From Persicimonas caeni (GTDB taxonomy: Bacteria > Myxococcota_A > Bradymonadia > Bradymonadales > Bradymonadaceae), in NCBI RefSeq assembly GCF_006517175.1, contig NZ_CP041186.1, positions 7,281,074 through 7,345,073 of the forward strand: a stretch of DNA of 64,000 nucleotides, written 5' to 3'. A program made the translations under genes and the position numbers. Below are positions 1-7,884 of this stretch, piece by piece. The notes under the pieces are model-generated. The model was given only the letters and a program-made list of their open reading frames with translations, was not told the DNA's origin and did not search any database. Every line of letters begins with the position of its first letter. Within the stretch, counting starts at the first letter, position 1.

Positions 1-249
1 ATCAACTATGCGGTCGAGCCGGACGAACTCGACGTGAAGGTCGGCGAGTTGGCCGAGCGTATCGCGGGATTCTCGCCGGCAATCCTCAAGCTCGGTCGTC
101 GCGCCTTCTACAAAACCCAGGATATGGGCTTCGAGCAGGCGCTGCGGATGCTGCACAACGAGTTGACGATCAACACGCTCACCGAAGACGCCGCCGAGGG
201 CATCATGGCGTTCATCGGCAAGCGCGACCCGGAATGGAAAGGGCAGTGA
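1..249 (+). CDS. Enoyl-CoA hydratase/isomerase family protein, C-terminal fragment
   Basis: The reading frame is open from base 1 and begins upstream of the window; 82 codons remain. The visible part contains a helical stretch (GRRAFYKTQDMGFEQALRML) followed by a C-terminal alpha-helical tail, the form taken by the C-terminal trimerisation helices of crotonases. The catalytic oxyanion-hole region lies outside the window, so substrate and activity cannot be judged. Family members hydrate or isomerise enoyl-CoA thioesters in fatty-acid or amino-acid degradation. The gene converges on dapB, and a 24-bp tandem repeat fills the junction. Confidence 0.75.
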   Translation: MNYAVEPDELDVKVGELAERIAGFSPAILKLGRRAFYKTQDMGFEQALRMLHNELTINTLTEDAAEGIMAFIGKRDPEWKGQ

Positions 250-260
250 GGTAGCTAAGG

Positions 261-350
261 AGCGAAAGAGTAAAAGAGCGAAGAAGCGAAAGAGTAAAAG
301 AGCGAAGAAGCGAAAGAGTAAAAGAGCGAAGAAGCGAAAGAGTAAAAGAG
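261..350. repeat. 24-bp tandem repeat, 3.75 copies, purine-rich
   Basis: Three identical 24-bp units start at 261, 285 and 309, and an 18-bp partial unit runs from 333 to 350. Each unit is made of AGCGAAAGAGTA followed by AAAGAGCGAAGA. The array occupies the short space between two convergent genes and stops 7 bp before the dapB stop codon. Similar purine-rich AGC-AAA-GAG wording recurs near 20034-20080 and 13484-13507, which suggests a dispersed intergenic family. No open reading frame of substance is supported here. Confidence 0.9.
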
Positions 351-356
351 TACTCG

Positions 357-1184
357 TTAGCTGTTTCGTTCGTTAGCTCTTTCGCTGTCCCCAAAAAGGA
401 CGTCCTTCATGCTGTACCAGCCGGGGTGGCGTCCAGCCATCCACTGGGCAGCGCGAAGGGCGCCGCGGGCGAAGATGCCGCGATCGGTCGCACGGTGGGT
501 GAGCTCGATGCGCTCGCCTTCGGCGGCGAGGTAGACGGTGTGCTCGCCGACGATGCTGCCGCCGCGAATGACCTGAAAGCCAATCTCTTCATCAGATCGC
601 GCTCCGGTGTGGCCCTCGCGGCCGTGAACGGCGACATCGTCGAGGTCGACGTCGCGGGCACGGGCTGCTGCTCTTCCCAAGAAGAGCGCAGTTCCGCTCG
701 GGGCGTCGACCTTTCGGCGGTGATGCGCCTCGCAGATCTCGATGTCGAAGCCTTCGCCGGCCGCCTTCACGCCCAACTCGACGAGCTGTTCGAGCACGTT
801 GACGCCCACCGAGAAGTTGGCCGCCCACAATACGGCCGCATCGCTCGAGCGCCCCTTGAGTTCGGCGATTTGCGCCTCCGACAGACCCGTCGTCCCCGAT
901 ACAAAGGGCGTTTCGAAGCGAGCGGCGCACTCTGCAGCTGCGAGGCACGCTTCGGGGGCCGAAAAGTCGATGACGACATCGGCGTTCTCGACCGCCGTGT
1001 CCATGTCGTCGGTGACTCTGACGCCCTCGGGCCCAATTACGCTACCCACGGACTCACTGCCTGGGCGCACTACCGCGTCGGTCACCGAAATGCCTTCCAT
1101 GAGCGAGACGTTGGCGAGCAATTCGGCGCCCATGCGGCCCTCGGCGCCGATGATTGTGACGAAGATTTCGCGATCCATGATCAT
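357..1184 (-). CDS. dapB: 4-hydroxy-tetrahydrodipicolinate reductase
   Basis: DapB reduces 4-hydroxy-tetrahydrodipicolinate with NAD(P)H in the diaminopimelate/lysine pathway in the cytoplasm. The 275-residue protein has the N-terminal nucleotide-binding motif GAEGRMG, then DFSAPEA, SGTTG, the substrate-binding signature EAHHRRKVDAPSGTA and the family-typical ending GWYSMKDVL. The ATG at 1184 overlaps the dapA stop codon (ATGA), which indicates translational coupling. The tail after MKDVL (FGDSERANERNS) is not normal for the family. It is encoded by sequence resembling the adjacent tandem repeat, so the repeat appears to have rewritten the stop region. Function is assigned with high certainty. 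Confidence 0.96.
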   Translation of the reverse strand: MIMDREIFVTIIGAEGRMGAELLANVSLMEGISVTDAVVRPGSESVGSVIGPEGVRVTDDMDTAVENADVVIDFSAPEACLAAAECAARFETPFVSGTTGLSEAQIAELKGRSSDAAVLWAANFSVGVNVLEQLVELGVKAAGEGFDIEICEAHHRRKVDAPSGTALFLGRAAARARDVDLDDVAVHGREGHTGARSDEEIGFQVIRGGSIVGEHTVYLAAEGERIELTHRATDRGIFARGALRAAQWMAGRHPGWYSMKDVLFGDSERANERNS

Positions 1185-2062
1185 CCTTCGAATCCGTAGT
1201 CGCTTGCAACCTTCTCGAGTGTGGCGCGCACCTCGTCCGAGACGTCATAGAGCGGAGCGCGGACTTCGGGAGTACACCAACCGAGCTTAGACGCGATCGT
1301 CTTGGTGGGAACCGGGTTGGGCGCCGAGAAGAGGGCGCGGGCCAGCGGCTGAATCTTCATGTGCAGCCGGCGCGCGGTTTCGAAATCGCCCTCGAGGGTC
1401 GCTTCACACATTCGACTCATCGACGTCGGGTCGAGGTTCGACACGACGGAGACGCAACCGGTGCCTCCACATGCGACGAGCGGGAAGGTGGTGAAGTCGT
1501 CGCCCGACATGACGTTGATCTTGCCCTCGACGGCCTCGAGGACCTCGGTGTCGAAGGCCATGTCGCCGGTCGCCTCTTTGATGGCGATGATGTTGTCGTG
1601 ATCGGCGAGTCGGCCGACGGTCGCGGGCGTGAACGAGCGGACGGTGCGGCCGGGCACGTTGTAGAGGACCACGGGCAGCCCGCCCTCATCGGCGACCTGG
1701 GTGAAGTGGCGAAACAGTCCCTCTTGGTCGGGCTTGTTGTAGTATGGGACGACGACCAGCGCGGCGTCGACGCCGTCGATCTGGGCGACCTCACGGGTGA
1801 ACTCGACCGTTTTGCGTGTGTCGTTGCTGCCGGTGCCAGCGATGATAGGCACGCGGCCCTCAGCGGCGTCGACGACGGTGCGAATGACGAGGAGTTGCTC
1901 CTCGGCGGTCATCGTGGCCGCTTCGCCGGTGGTTCCGCAGGGGACCAAGCCGTCGATTCCACCGTCGATCTGGCGCTCGACCAGATCACGCAGGGCGTCG
2001 ACGTCGACCTCGCCGTTGCGAAAAGGGGTGATAAGGGCGGTGTAGGCTCCACGAAGATTCAT
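1181..2062 (-). CDS. dapA: 4-hydroxy-tetrahydrodipicolinate synthase
   Basis: DapA condenses pyruvate with aspartate semialdehyde, the first committed step to diaminopimelate and lysine. The 293 residues are the usual length for this TIM-barrel family. Visible motifs are CGTTGEAATM near the N terminus, the catalytic-tyrosine segment VVPYYNKPDQEGLFRHF, LYNVPGRT and the Schiff-base lysine in IIAIKEATGD. The ATG at 2062 has GGAG seven bases upstream. It overlaps dapB by four bases and is preceded by a 77-bp gap after the helicase gene, which probably holds its promoter. Confidence 0.97.
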   Translation of the reverse strand: MNLRGAYTALITPFRNGEVDVDALRDLVERQIDGGIDGLVPCGTTGEAATMTAEEQLLVIRTVVDAAEGRVPIIAGTGSNDTRKTVEFTREVAQIDGVDAALVVVPYYNKPDQEGLFRHFTQVADEGGLPVVLYNVPGRTVRSFTPATVGRLADHDNIIAIKEATGDMAFDTEVLEAVEGKINVMSGDDFTTFPLVACGGTGCVSVVSNLDPTSMSRMCEATLEGDFETARRLHMKIQPLARALFSAPNPVPTKTIASKLGWCTPEVRAPLYDVSDEVRATLEKVASDYGFEG

Positions 2063-2139
2063 TTTGCAACTCCACGAAGGGTGTCAGTGAACACCGATTC
2101 AATAGTGGACTCGCCAAACTCGCGCAAGACTTAGAAGAC

Positions 2140-4140
2140 TCACCCGTCGACAAGCCACTCTTCGAACGGCTCTTTGTCGAGAAAGTCGGAGTAGCGCAGC
2201 TCCTCGATGAAGTCCGATTCGCGAAGCACCGTGCGCCGGCCGCGCCGGCCGTAGTGCATCAGCGGCTGACACAGGTACAGCTCGTCTTTGGCGCGGGTGG
2301 TCATCACGTAAAAGAGGCGGCGCTCCTCTTCGACTTCGTCATCGGTCTCGGCCCGTGAGCTGGGGAACATGCCGTCGGAGAGCCACAGGCCGAAGACGGC
2401 GGTCCATTCGAGGCCCTTCGATTGGTGAATCGACGAGAGCGTGACGTACTCGTCGGGGACGTCGCCGCCGACCAAAATTTCCTGGCCCGAGATCCCCGAG
2501 AGCAACGAAATCTCGCCCAGAAAATGGTCGATATCCTCGTATTGGTCGGCGTAATTGGCCAGTTGCTCGAGGTCGGCGATGCGATTGTCGATATTATCGT
2601 AGGTGCGGCGTGCGTAATCGGCGTATCCGCTGTCGAGCACCGACTCGAGCAGATCCGACGGCCGAGAGCCCATGCGCTTTTGGCGAAGTTTGTCGAGCAG
2701 CACCGAGGCCTGACGCCACGAGTTCTTCGCCCGTTTGGGCAATGAGTTGATGAGCTTCTCGTGGGTGACGGCCGCCAGTGGGTCACTCTGGCTCTGCACG
2801 TACATCCAAATATCCTGGGAGCGCTTGGTTCCCACGCCGCGCCAGTGGCGCGCCAGGCGTAGGAAGCTAAGCTCGTCGCGCGGGTTGAACAAGAACTTGA
2901 GGTACGACAGCGCGTCTTTGATATGCGCCTGCTCGAAGAATCGGAGCCCCGAGCGCACCACGTAGGGAATCCCGCGGCGGGTCATCTCGACCTGCAACTC
3001 CATCGAGTGGTGGTGGGAGCGATAGAGCACGGCCATTTCGTCGAGGCCGAGCCCCTCGTCGGCGAGCTCGAGGATGCGCTGGCAGACGAATTCGGCTTGT
3101 TGCTCGACGTTGCGAAGCTTGATCAGGGCAGGCATTGGCCCGTCTCCGCGCGCCGATTCGAGTGTCTTCTGGAACTGGTTCTTGTTGAACCGGATGGAAG
3201 CATTCGCCAGGTCGAGGACCTGCGGCGTCGAGCGATAGTTGATCTCGAGCTTGTACTCGCGACAGGTCTCGTAGCGCTGGGGAAACTCGAGGATATTGCG
3301 GTAGTCGGCGCCGCGAAACGCATAGATGCTCTGACAGTCGTCGCCCACCACCATCAGGTTCTGGTGCTCGGAGGCCATCAGATCGACGATCTCACCCTGC
3401 AGATGGTTGGTGTCCTGATACTCGTCGACGAGCACATGCTCGAAGCGGCGCGCGTAGGACTGGCGCACGTCATCGTGCTTTTCGAGCAGGGTTTTCCAGT
3501 TCATGAGCAGGTCATCGAAGTCCATCAGGGACATCTCGACCTTACGGGTCTGGTAGAACCGAAAGATCCGCCGAATCGGCTCGGCCAGATGCTCGAAATA
3601 AGGGTAACGCTCGGCGAGGAGCTGCTCGACGGGCTTCTGCGTGTTGATGCAGTAGCTGTAGATGCGGCTGAGCACGCGCCCCTTCGGAAAACGCTGGTCG
3701 AGATGACCGACGTTGGCGTCGGCCACGCACGTCTTCATGAGCGTACCTGCGTCCTCCGAGTCGAGGATCGTGTAGTCATCCCCATAGCCCAGCTTGCTCG
3801 CCTCGCGGCGCAGGATGCGGTTGCCGATGCTGTGAAACGTCCCGCTCCACAGCGATGTCACGTTCAGGTTGAGCAGGTCGCACACGCGGTCGGTCATCGC
3901 CCGCGCGGCCTTATTCGTGAAGGTCAGCAGCAGGATATTCTCCGGCGGCACGCCCCGGTCGACGAGGTGCGCCACCCGGTAGGTCAACGTGTGCGTCTTT
4001 CCCGAGCCGGCCCCGGCGATGACGAGCATCGGCCCCCCGCCAGCAGTGACCACTTTACGCTGCTGTTCGTTGAGATCCTTTTCATAGTCGATGCCGGACT
4101 CACCGCTCGGGCGTTCCTTTTTGAGTGTGTAGCGCTTCAC
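2140..4140 (-). CDS. UvrD/Rep/PcrA-type superfamily 1A DNA helicase
   Basis: This is a 3'-5' DNA helicase of the UvrD/Rep family, acting in repair or at stalled replication forks. It has Walker A GAGSGKT, the motif II box VLVDEYQDTN, motif III VGDDCQSIYAFRGAD, motif IV INYRSTPQVL, motif V SSIHQSKGLEW and motif VI EEERRLFYVMTTRAKDELYL. I chose the GTG at 4140, which has AGAGG six bases upstream, over the longer frame to 4413, whose extra N terminus is low-complexity and unlike the family. This gives 666 residues, close to Rep (about 670) and shorter than UvrD. Which of the paralogues it is cannot be decided from the motifs alone. Confidence 0.93.
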   Translation of the reverse strand: MKRYTLKKERPSGESGIDYEKDLNEQQRKVVTAGGGPMLVIAGAGSGKTHTLTYRVAHLVDRGVPPENILLLTFTNKAARAMTDRVCDLLNLNVTSLWSGTFHSIGNRILRREASKLGYGDDYTILDSEDAGTLMKTCVADANVGHLDQRFPKGRVLSRIYSYCINTQKPVEQLLAERYPYFEHLAEPIRRIFRFYQTRKVEMSLMDFDDLLMNWKTLLEKHDDVRQSYARRFEHVLVDEYQDTNHLQGEIVDLMASEHQNLMVVGDDCQSIYAFRGADYRNILEFPQRYETCREYKLEINYRSTPQVLDLANASIRFNKNQFQKTLESARGDGPMPALIKLRNVEQQAEFVCQRILELADEGLGLDEMAVLYRSHHHSMELQVEMTRRGIPYVVRSGLRFFEQAHIKDALSYLKFLFNPRDELSFLRLARHWRGVGTKRSQDIWMYVQSQSDPLAAVTHEKLINSLPKRAKNSWRQASVLLDKLRQKRMGSRPSDLLESVLDSGYADYARRTYDNIDNRIADLEQLANYADQYEDIDHFLGEISLLSGISGQEILVGGDVPDEYVTLSSIHQSKGLEWTAVFGLWLSDGMFPSSRAETDDEVEEERRLFYVMTTRAKDELYLCQPLMHYGRRGRRTVLRESDFIEELRYSDFLDKEPFEEWLVDG

Positions 4141-4485
4141 GGTTGCCTCTAGGGGTTGCCTTCTGACGATTGCAGCTGATTGGGCGTTCAGTGGTCGGTG
4201 GCTGAAGTGTAGGGCGAGGTTGCCGGGCTGCCAAGGGGCGAGTTTTTGGGGGCGATGTGGCGCGATCTCCGTTCGAACGGAAACAGAGAATGGCAAAAAA
4301 GCGGGGGCTGTAAGTTGTTGGTGTTGTTGTTCTTTTGGTTTTATTGGTGAGAAAAATCGAAAAAGTACGCAACGAAACGGCCTGTTTTGCCGAAAACCGT
4401 ATATGAGGGGCATGGAGTTATGTACTTCAAACGCCTCTCGGACGAAGACTCGAAATCGCAGTCATCAAACATGAGGAAGGAAAAC
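4141..4485. promoter_or_regulatory. Divergent intergenic region, AT-richer than its surroundings
   Basis: This 345-base region separates the helicase gene from the coiled-coil protein gene, which are transcribed away from each other. Bases 4300-4400 are clearly poorer in G+C than the flanking genes, with runs of T and A. Both promoters must lie here. I do not see a convincing -35/-10 pair, sigma-54 element or attenuator. Confidence 0.5.
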
Positions 4486-5196
4486 ATGACGAACATGAAC
4501 ACAGTGAGTCACGGTGGAACGCGCGTCTACGAGGGAATGACCGACGAGTTTGACGATCTCAAGGCGCAGAAGAAGGAAATCGCAGAGCAGCGGGAGGCGA
4601 TTAAAAACAACCCGAATCTCAGTGACAGCGAAAAGAATTCGCTTCTCGCCGACCTCGATCGCGCGGAAGCCGCCATCGATCAGGCGCTGGATTTCACTAC
4701 TTCAAGCGGCAAGTACGATACAACGACTGGTAACAGGCGAAATGACGGAGACTTGGCTGCGGTACATGCTGCCTTGGGGCGTGCGGAGGCCATGATGGCG
4801 CGTGTCGACTCGGAGTTGAACGCGTCGGCGCCAAGCTCTCAATCCGTTTCGCAACCCCGCCGAGGCAGACGTCCCGCGACCACGGCACGAGGTTCGAGCA
4901 AGGCAGACTCAGCCGGCAGTACCAACCAAGCAGGCAGTTCTTCTGGCAGTAGTGGATTGGGGGCCATGGAGTTCAACGGAAAGAGCGTCGATCAGATGAT
5001 TAATCTGATGAACAACGATCCAAAAGCGTTGATGGATCACTTGGGCTCCATCAAGGACCCAGAAGAGAAGCAGATGGCGATGAAGATGATCATGCAACGC
5101 CTGCAAGAGATCAATCAGATGTTCTCCATGATGAGCAACATGATGAAGTCGATGCATGATACCGCGAAGGCCGCCATCAATAACATGCGTGTGTGA
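4486..5196 (+). CDS. Coiled-coil protein, possible type III-like secreted translocator/filament protein
   Basis: I do not recognise this protein with certainty. The 236 residues start at an ATG preceded by AGGAAGG with a good spacing; upstream in-frame starts lack one. Residues about 17-70 and 95-110 are helical and charged. Residues about 115-165 form a Ser/Ala/Gly-rich disordered linker. The C terminus is a Met-rich helix (residues about 200-236: QEINQMFSMMSNMMKSMHDT). It has no signal peptide, no cysteine and no enzymatic motif. The next gene resembles SycD/LcrH chaperones, which in type III systems are encoded beside the translocators they hold. That context, together with the amphipathic Met-rich C-terminal helix, suggests a substrate exported by a specialised system. 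No secretion apparatus is in the window. Confidence 0.45.
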   Translation: MTNMNTVSHGGTRVYEGMTDEFDDLKAQKKEIAEQREAIKNNPNLSDSEKNSLLADLDRAEAAIDQALDFTTSSGKYDTTTGNRRNDGDLAAVHAALGRAEAMMARVDSELNASAPSSQSVSQPRRGRRPATTARGSSKADSAGSTNQAGSSSGSSGLGAMEFNGKSVDQMINLMNNDPKALMDHLGSIKDPEEKQMAMKMIMQRLQEINQMFSMMSNMMKSMHDTAKAAINNMRV

Positions 5197-5273
5197 GCCC
5201 GCGGCACGGAAGTATCTTCTCAGAAGTCACCTATGTTCGCAGTGCAGAACCTCGACAGCCGGAGATTAGATTC

Positions 5274-5786
5274 ATGGAAGCAACAACTCGGGAAGCAAAT
5301 GAGGAAGTCGAAACTCTCATCGGAGAGTTCGCGAGCCGCGTACTTGAAGGCAAGAGCGCTGCTGATTTGTTCGGTGTTGACGAAGACTTCGTATTTGACG
5401 TCGTCGATCGCGCCTACAACCTCTATCTCAATAAGAGCTATGAAAAGGCCGAAGTGCTACTCCGCGGCGCAACGGCGCTGGATGAGACACAGAGCTATCC
5501 GTTCTTGTTGCTTGGTGACGTTCTGCTGCAACGGGGATACTTCGCCGACGCAGCCGAGGTACTGAGTAAAGCGGAGGCGTTGGAGTCCGAGTCAGCAGAA
5601 GTGGCAGCAAAACTCGGTGAGGCTCAAGTGCAGGCCGGACAGGAGGAAGCGGCGATGGTGACTTTGCGGCGCGCAATGGAGCTACTCGACGATGACTCCG
5701 TGCACCGACCCCGGACGGAGGCGCTGCTGAACATGGCCAGCGACCGCACTGCAGCTCAAGTCGATGCAAAAGGTGATCAGTCGTGA
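5274..5786 (+). CDS. SycD/LcrH-like TPR chaperone (class II type III secretion chaperone-like)
   Basis: The 170-residue length matches SycD/LcrH (168 in Yersinia). Residues about 30-135 hold three TPR-like hairpins, beginning with FVFDVVDRAYNLYLNKSYEKAEVLLRG-type sequence. This parallels the first TPR of LcrH, where a Tyr-rich helix is followed by a 'sgkYeeAe' turn. Such chaperones bind translocator proteins in the cytoplasm before export. The ATG at 5274 has GGAG nine bases upstream; the longer GTG-initiated frame from 5193 lacks such a site. It lies 77 bp after the coiled-coil gene and overlaps the next TPR gene by four bases. It could equally be a general TPR adaptor, since TPR folds resemble each other. 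Confidence 0.5.
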   Translation: MEATTREANEEVETLIGEFASRVLEGKSAADLFGVDEDFVFDVVDRAYNLYLNKSYEKAEVLLRGATALDETQSYPFLLLGDVLLQRGYFADAAEVLSKAEALESESAEVAAKLGEAQVQAGQEEAAMVTLRRAMELLDDDSVHRPRTEALLNMASDRTAAQVDAKGDQS

Positions 5787-6358
5787 GCCCGCATCGCCGC
5801 AAGCCAGATGTTGAAGCTAGTACAAGGGCGACTCGCCTGGCCATCCCCGACCACGCGCTCGCCGCGCTCGAGTACCAGGCGCGGCGGCACTACCGGCGTT
5901 GGTGGCTCGACGAGGCCGAGCGTCTGGCGCGCATGGTGGTGCGCTTCGACGTCGGCCGGCCCGGCGCCTGGTTTGTGCTGGGTGATATCGAGATGCGCCG
6001 GATGAACTGGGAGCGCGCATTCGGGCATTTCCAGCAGGCGGTAGACTGTCGTCGTGGCGACTCGATGGCCTGGTGCCGTGGTGCCGAGGCGCTCTATCGA
6101 ATGGGTGAGCTCGAGCGCGCCGAGGATTGGGCTCGGCATGCGGTTTCGCTCGAGCCGCCCGGCGGCAATCCGGGGGCGAAGCGCGCCAAGAGGTTCTTGA
6201 ACCGGCATCGCGCCGACTTCGAGAAGTCGCGCCTCCAGGAAGCTGACGCCAGTGCGGCTCCCACCCAGAAGCTCGAAGCGTTCACCACGCGGCCACAGCC
6301 CGAGCACCCGGCGAACATTCACTCGTTGGAGGACTATCGCAGCACGTCGGCGGAGTGA
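5783..6358 (+). CDS. Small TPR protein
   Basis: This 191-residue protein starts at a GTG that overlaps the stop of the preceding TPR gene (GTGA), so the two are probably translated together. Residues about 25-125 form three TPR-like helix pairs (ALEYQARRHYRRWWLDEAERLARM, then AWFVLGDIEMRRMNWERAFGHFQQA, then AWCRGAEALYRMGELERAEDWARHA). The tail after residue 130 is basic and then disordered. There is no signal peptide. It may be a second chaperone or adaptor for the upstream exported-type protein. Function is unproven. Confidence 0.55.
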   Translation: MSPHRRKPDVEASTRATRLAIPDHALAALEYQARRHYRRWWLDEAERLARMVVRFDVGRPGAWFVLGDIEMRRMNWERAFGHFQQAVDCRRGDSMAWCRGAEALYRMGELERAEDWARHAVSLEPPGGNPGAKRAKRFLNRHRADFEKSRLQEADASAAPTQKLEAFTTRPQPEHPANIHSLEDYRSTSAE

Positions 6359-6397
6359 GCGGGGGAATGGCGAAGTAACATTTTGGTGTTAAACGGT

Positions 6398-6425
6398 CTC
6401 GCGCCTTGATATGTCGAGGCGCGAG
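6398..6425. terminator. Inverted repeat after the TPR gene pair
   Basis: CTCGCGCC at 6398-6405 pairs with GGCGCGAG at 6418-6425 across a 12-base loop, 40 bases after the last TPR gene. No T-run follows, so it is either a rho-assisted terminator or an operator. The remainder of 6359-6502 holds the promoter region of the acyltransferase gene. Confidence 0.45.
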
Positions 6426-6502
6426 GTCGTAACTTCAATGACGCGTCTTTTAGCGTCGCATTAATCAGCCGTATCTCGCCCTAGTAGACCGACAGTAGCG
6501 TA

Positions 6503-7735
6503 GTGAAACCACAATATCTCTTTCATTGGCTAGCGCATCGAGCAGGATGGAACCTCTGTTGGCTCGGGGCGAAGCTCCGATGGAAGCTGCAATACGAGTA
6601 CGACGAGCCATTCCCCCAAGATGGCCCCGTGCTTCTGCTCAGTAATCATACCTCCGTGTTCGACCCGGTCTGGGTCGCCTGGGGCGGGTGGCGCCCGATG
6701 CACTACATGGCCAGTCAGCAGCTGTTTCGCTTCAAGGCATTCGGAGCGCTGATTGGTTCTCTGGGGGCCTTCCCCAAGATCAAGAATATGCACGACCCGG
6801 AGGCCAACGCGACGCTCGAGCGGCTGTACCGAGACGGGCGACCGATCGTGCTCTTTCCGGAGGGTGCGCGCACCTGGGACGGCCGCTTGGGCAAGCTTCG
6901 ACCGGGCATCGGTCGGCTGATCAAGCGTCTGAACGCTCGGGTGGTGACGGCTCGCGTCACGACTGGCCACCTGCACCGTCCGCGTTGGGCGCCACATCGG
7001 CGCCACGTTCCCGTCCACGTGCGTTATTCGGCGCCGCGGACCTTCCCGCCAGAGATGAGCGCCCACGAAATCACCGCCGCGATTGCGGACGCCATCCGGA
7101 TCGACCCGGGCGAAATCCGGGCACCGGAGGGCAGCTGGGGTGAGCGGCTGGCCGAGGGACTCCCGGACTATTTGTGGGCCTGCCCATCGTGCTTCGCGCT
7201 CGAGGCGCTGAGCGTGCACCACACTGATCGCGACTGCATCATGTGCGGTGAGTGCGATGCCCGCTGGCGCGTCGATGTGCACAACCGGATGCACCCGATC
7301 GGCGGTAGGGCGCAGGAGACCGCCGTCCATCGTGCTGCCATGGCGCTCGAAGCGCATTTCGGCAACCCGCCGGTTGCAGATCCAGAGGCGTTCGAAAAGG
7401 AGGGGGTCGTCCTCCAGAGCCCGAACATGCAGATCGGAGCCGTCCCTCGGGGAAGTCGCCAACTCGAACCCGTCGCCCATGGTCCCGCGACCCTCTACGA
7501 AGACCGCCTCGAATGCCATTCCCCCGGTCGCCAGCCGTGGACGTTGCCTCTCGACGAGGTGAAAGCCGTGTCCGTCGAGGTCCAGAGCGTTCTTCAAGTG
7601 CGCACGCAAGATCGTCTGTACCAATTGGAGCCCCAGGGCGAGAGCAACATCAAGTGGTCGCATTTCCTTCGACCTTGGAATCGCCTGGCGCGTGGAAAGG
7701 AGCTCGGAGTCAAGTCGCGATCCGTGCATCGTTGA
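6503..7735 (+). CDS. PlsC-type acyltransferase fused to a zinc ribbon and a C-terminal beta-rich domain
   Basis: The N-terminal 210 residues are a 1-acyl-sn-glycerol-3-phosphate acyltransferase-like domain: the catalytic HX4D box is SNHTSVFDP and the phosphate-binding box is FPEGARTWDG. Such enzymes transfer acyl chains to lysophosphatidic acid at the membrane. Residues about 228-255 then form a zinc ribbon (ACPSCF and IMCGEC, two CxxC pairs 20 residues apart). Residues about 310-395 look like a PH/GRAM-type beta domain (GPATLYEDRLECHSPG, LPLDEVKAVSVE, QDRLYQLEP). Standard PlsC proteins are about 240 residues and have neither extension. The GTG start at 6503 is the first in-frame start before the HX4D domain. 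Confidence 0.82.
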   Translation: MKPQYLFHWLAHRAGWNLCWLGAKLRWKLQYEYDEPFPQDGPVLLLSNHTSVFDPVWVAWGGWRPMHYMASQQLFRFKAFGALIGSLGAFPKIKNMHDPEANATLERLYRDGRPIVLFPEGARTWDGRLGKLRPGIGRLIKRLNARVVTARVTTGHLHRPRWAPHRRHVPVHVRYSAPRTFPPEMSAHEITAAIADAIRIDPGEIRAPEGSWGERLAEGLPDYLWACPSCFALEALSVHHTDRDCIMCGECDARWRVDVHNRMHPIGGRAQETAVHRAAMALEAHFGNPPVADPEAFEKEGVVLQSPNMQIGAVPRGSRQLEPVAHGPATLYEDRLECHSPGRQPWTLPLDEVKAVSVEVQSVLQVRTQDRLYQLEPQGESNIKWSHFLRPWNRLARGKELGVKSRSVHR

Positions 7736-7884
7736 CACGCGAATGGGGTTTCACTACCTCTAGTTAGGTGGATATCGGCAATCTTTTGCACGTCTCGCGC
7801 CGCGCGCTGGTCTAACAGCGCAGCGCAGCGCCAAAGGGGCCGGTGTCGACATTTCAAGTCACTGCAACGGGATCGAGAAAGCAT

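Noticed and set aside
261-350. CRISPR array
   Set aside because: The units are contiguous 24-mers without spacers, and no cas genes are near.
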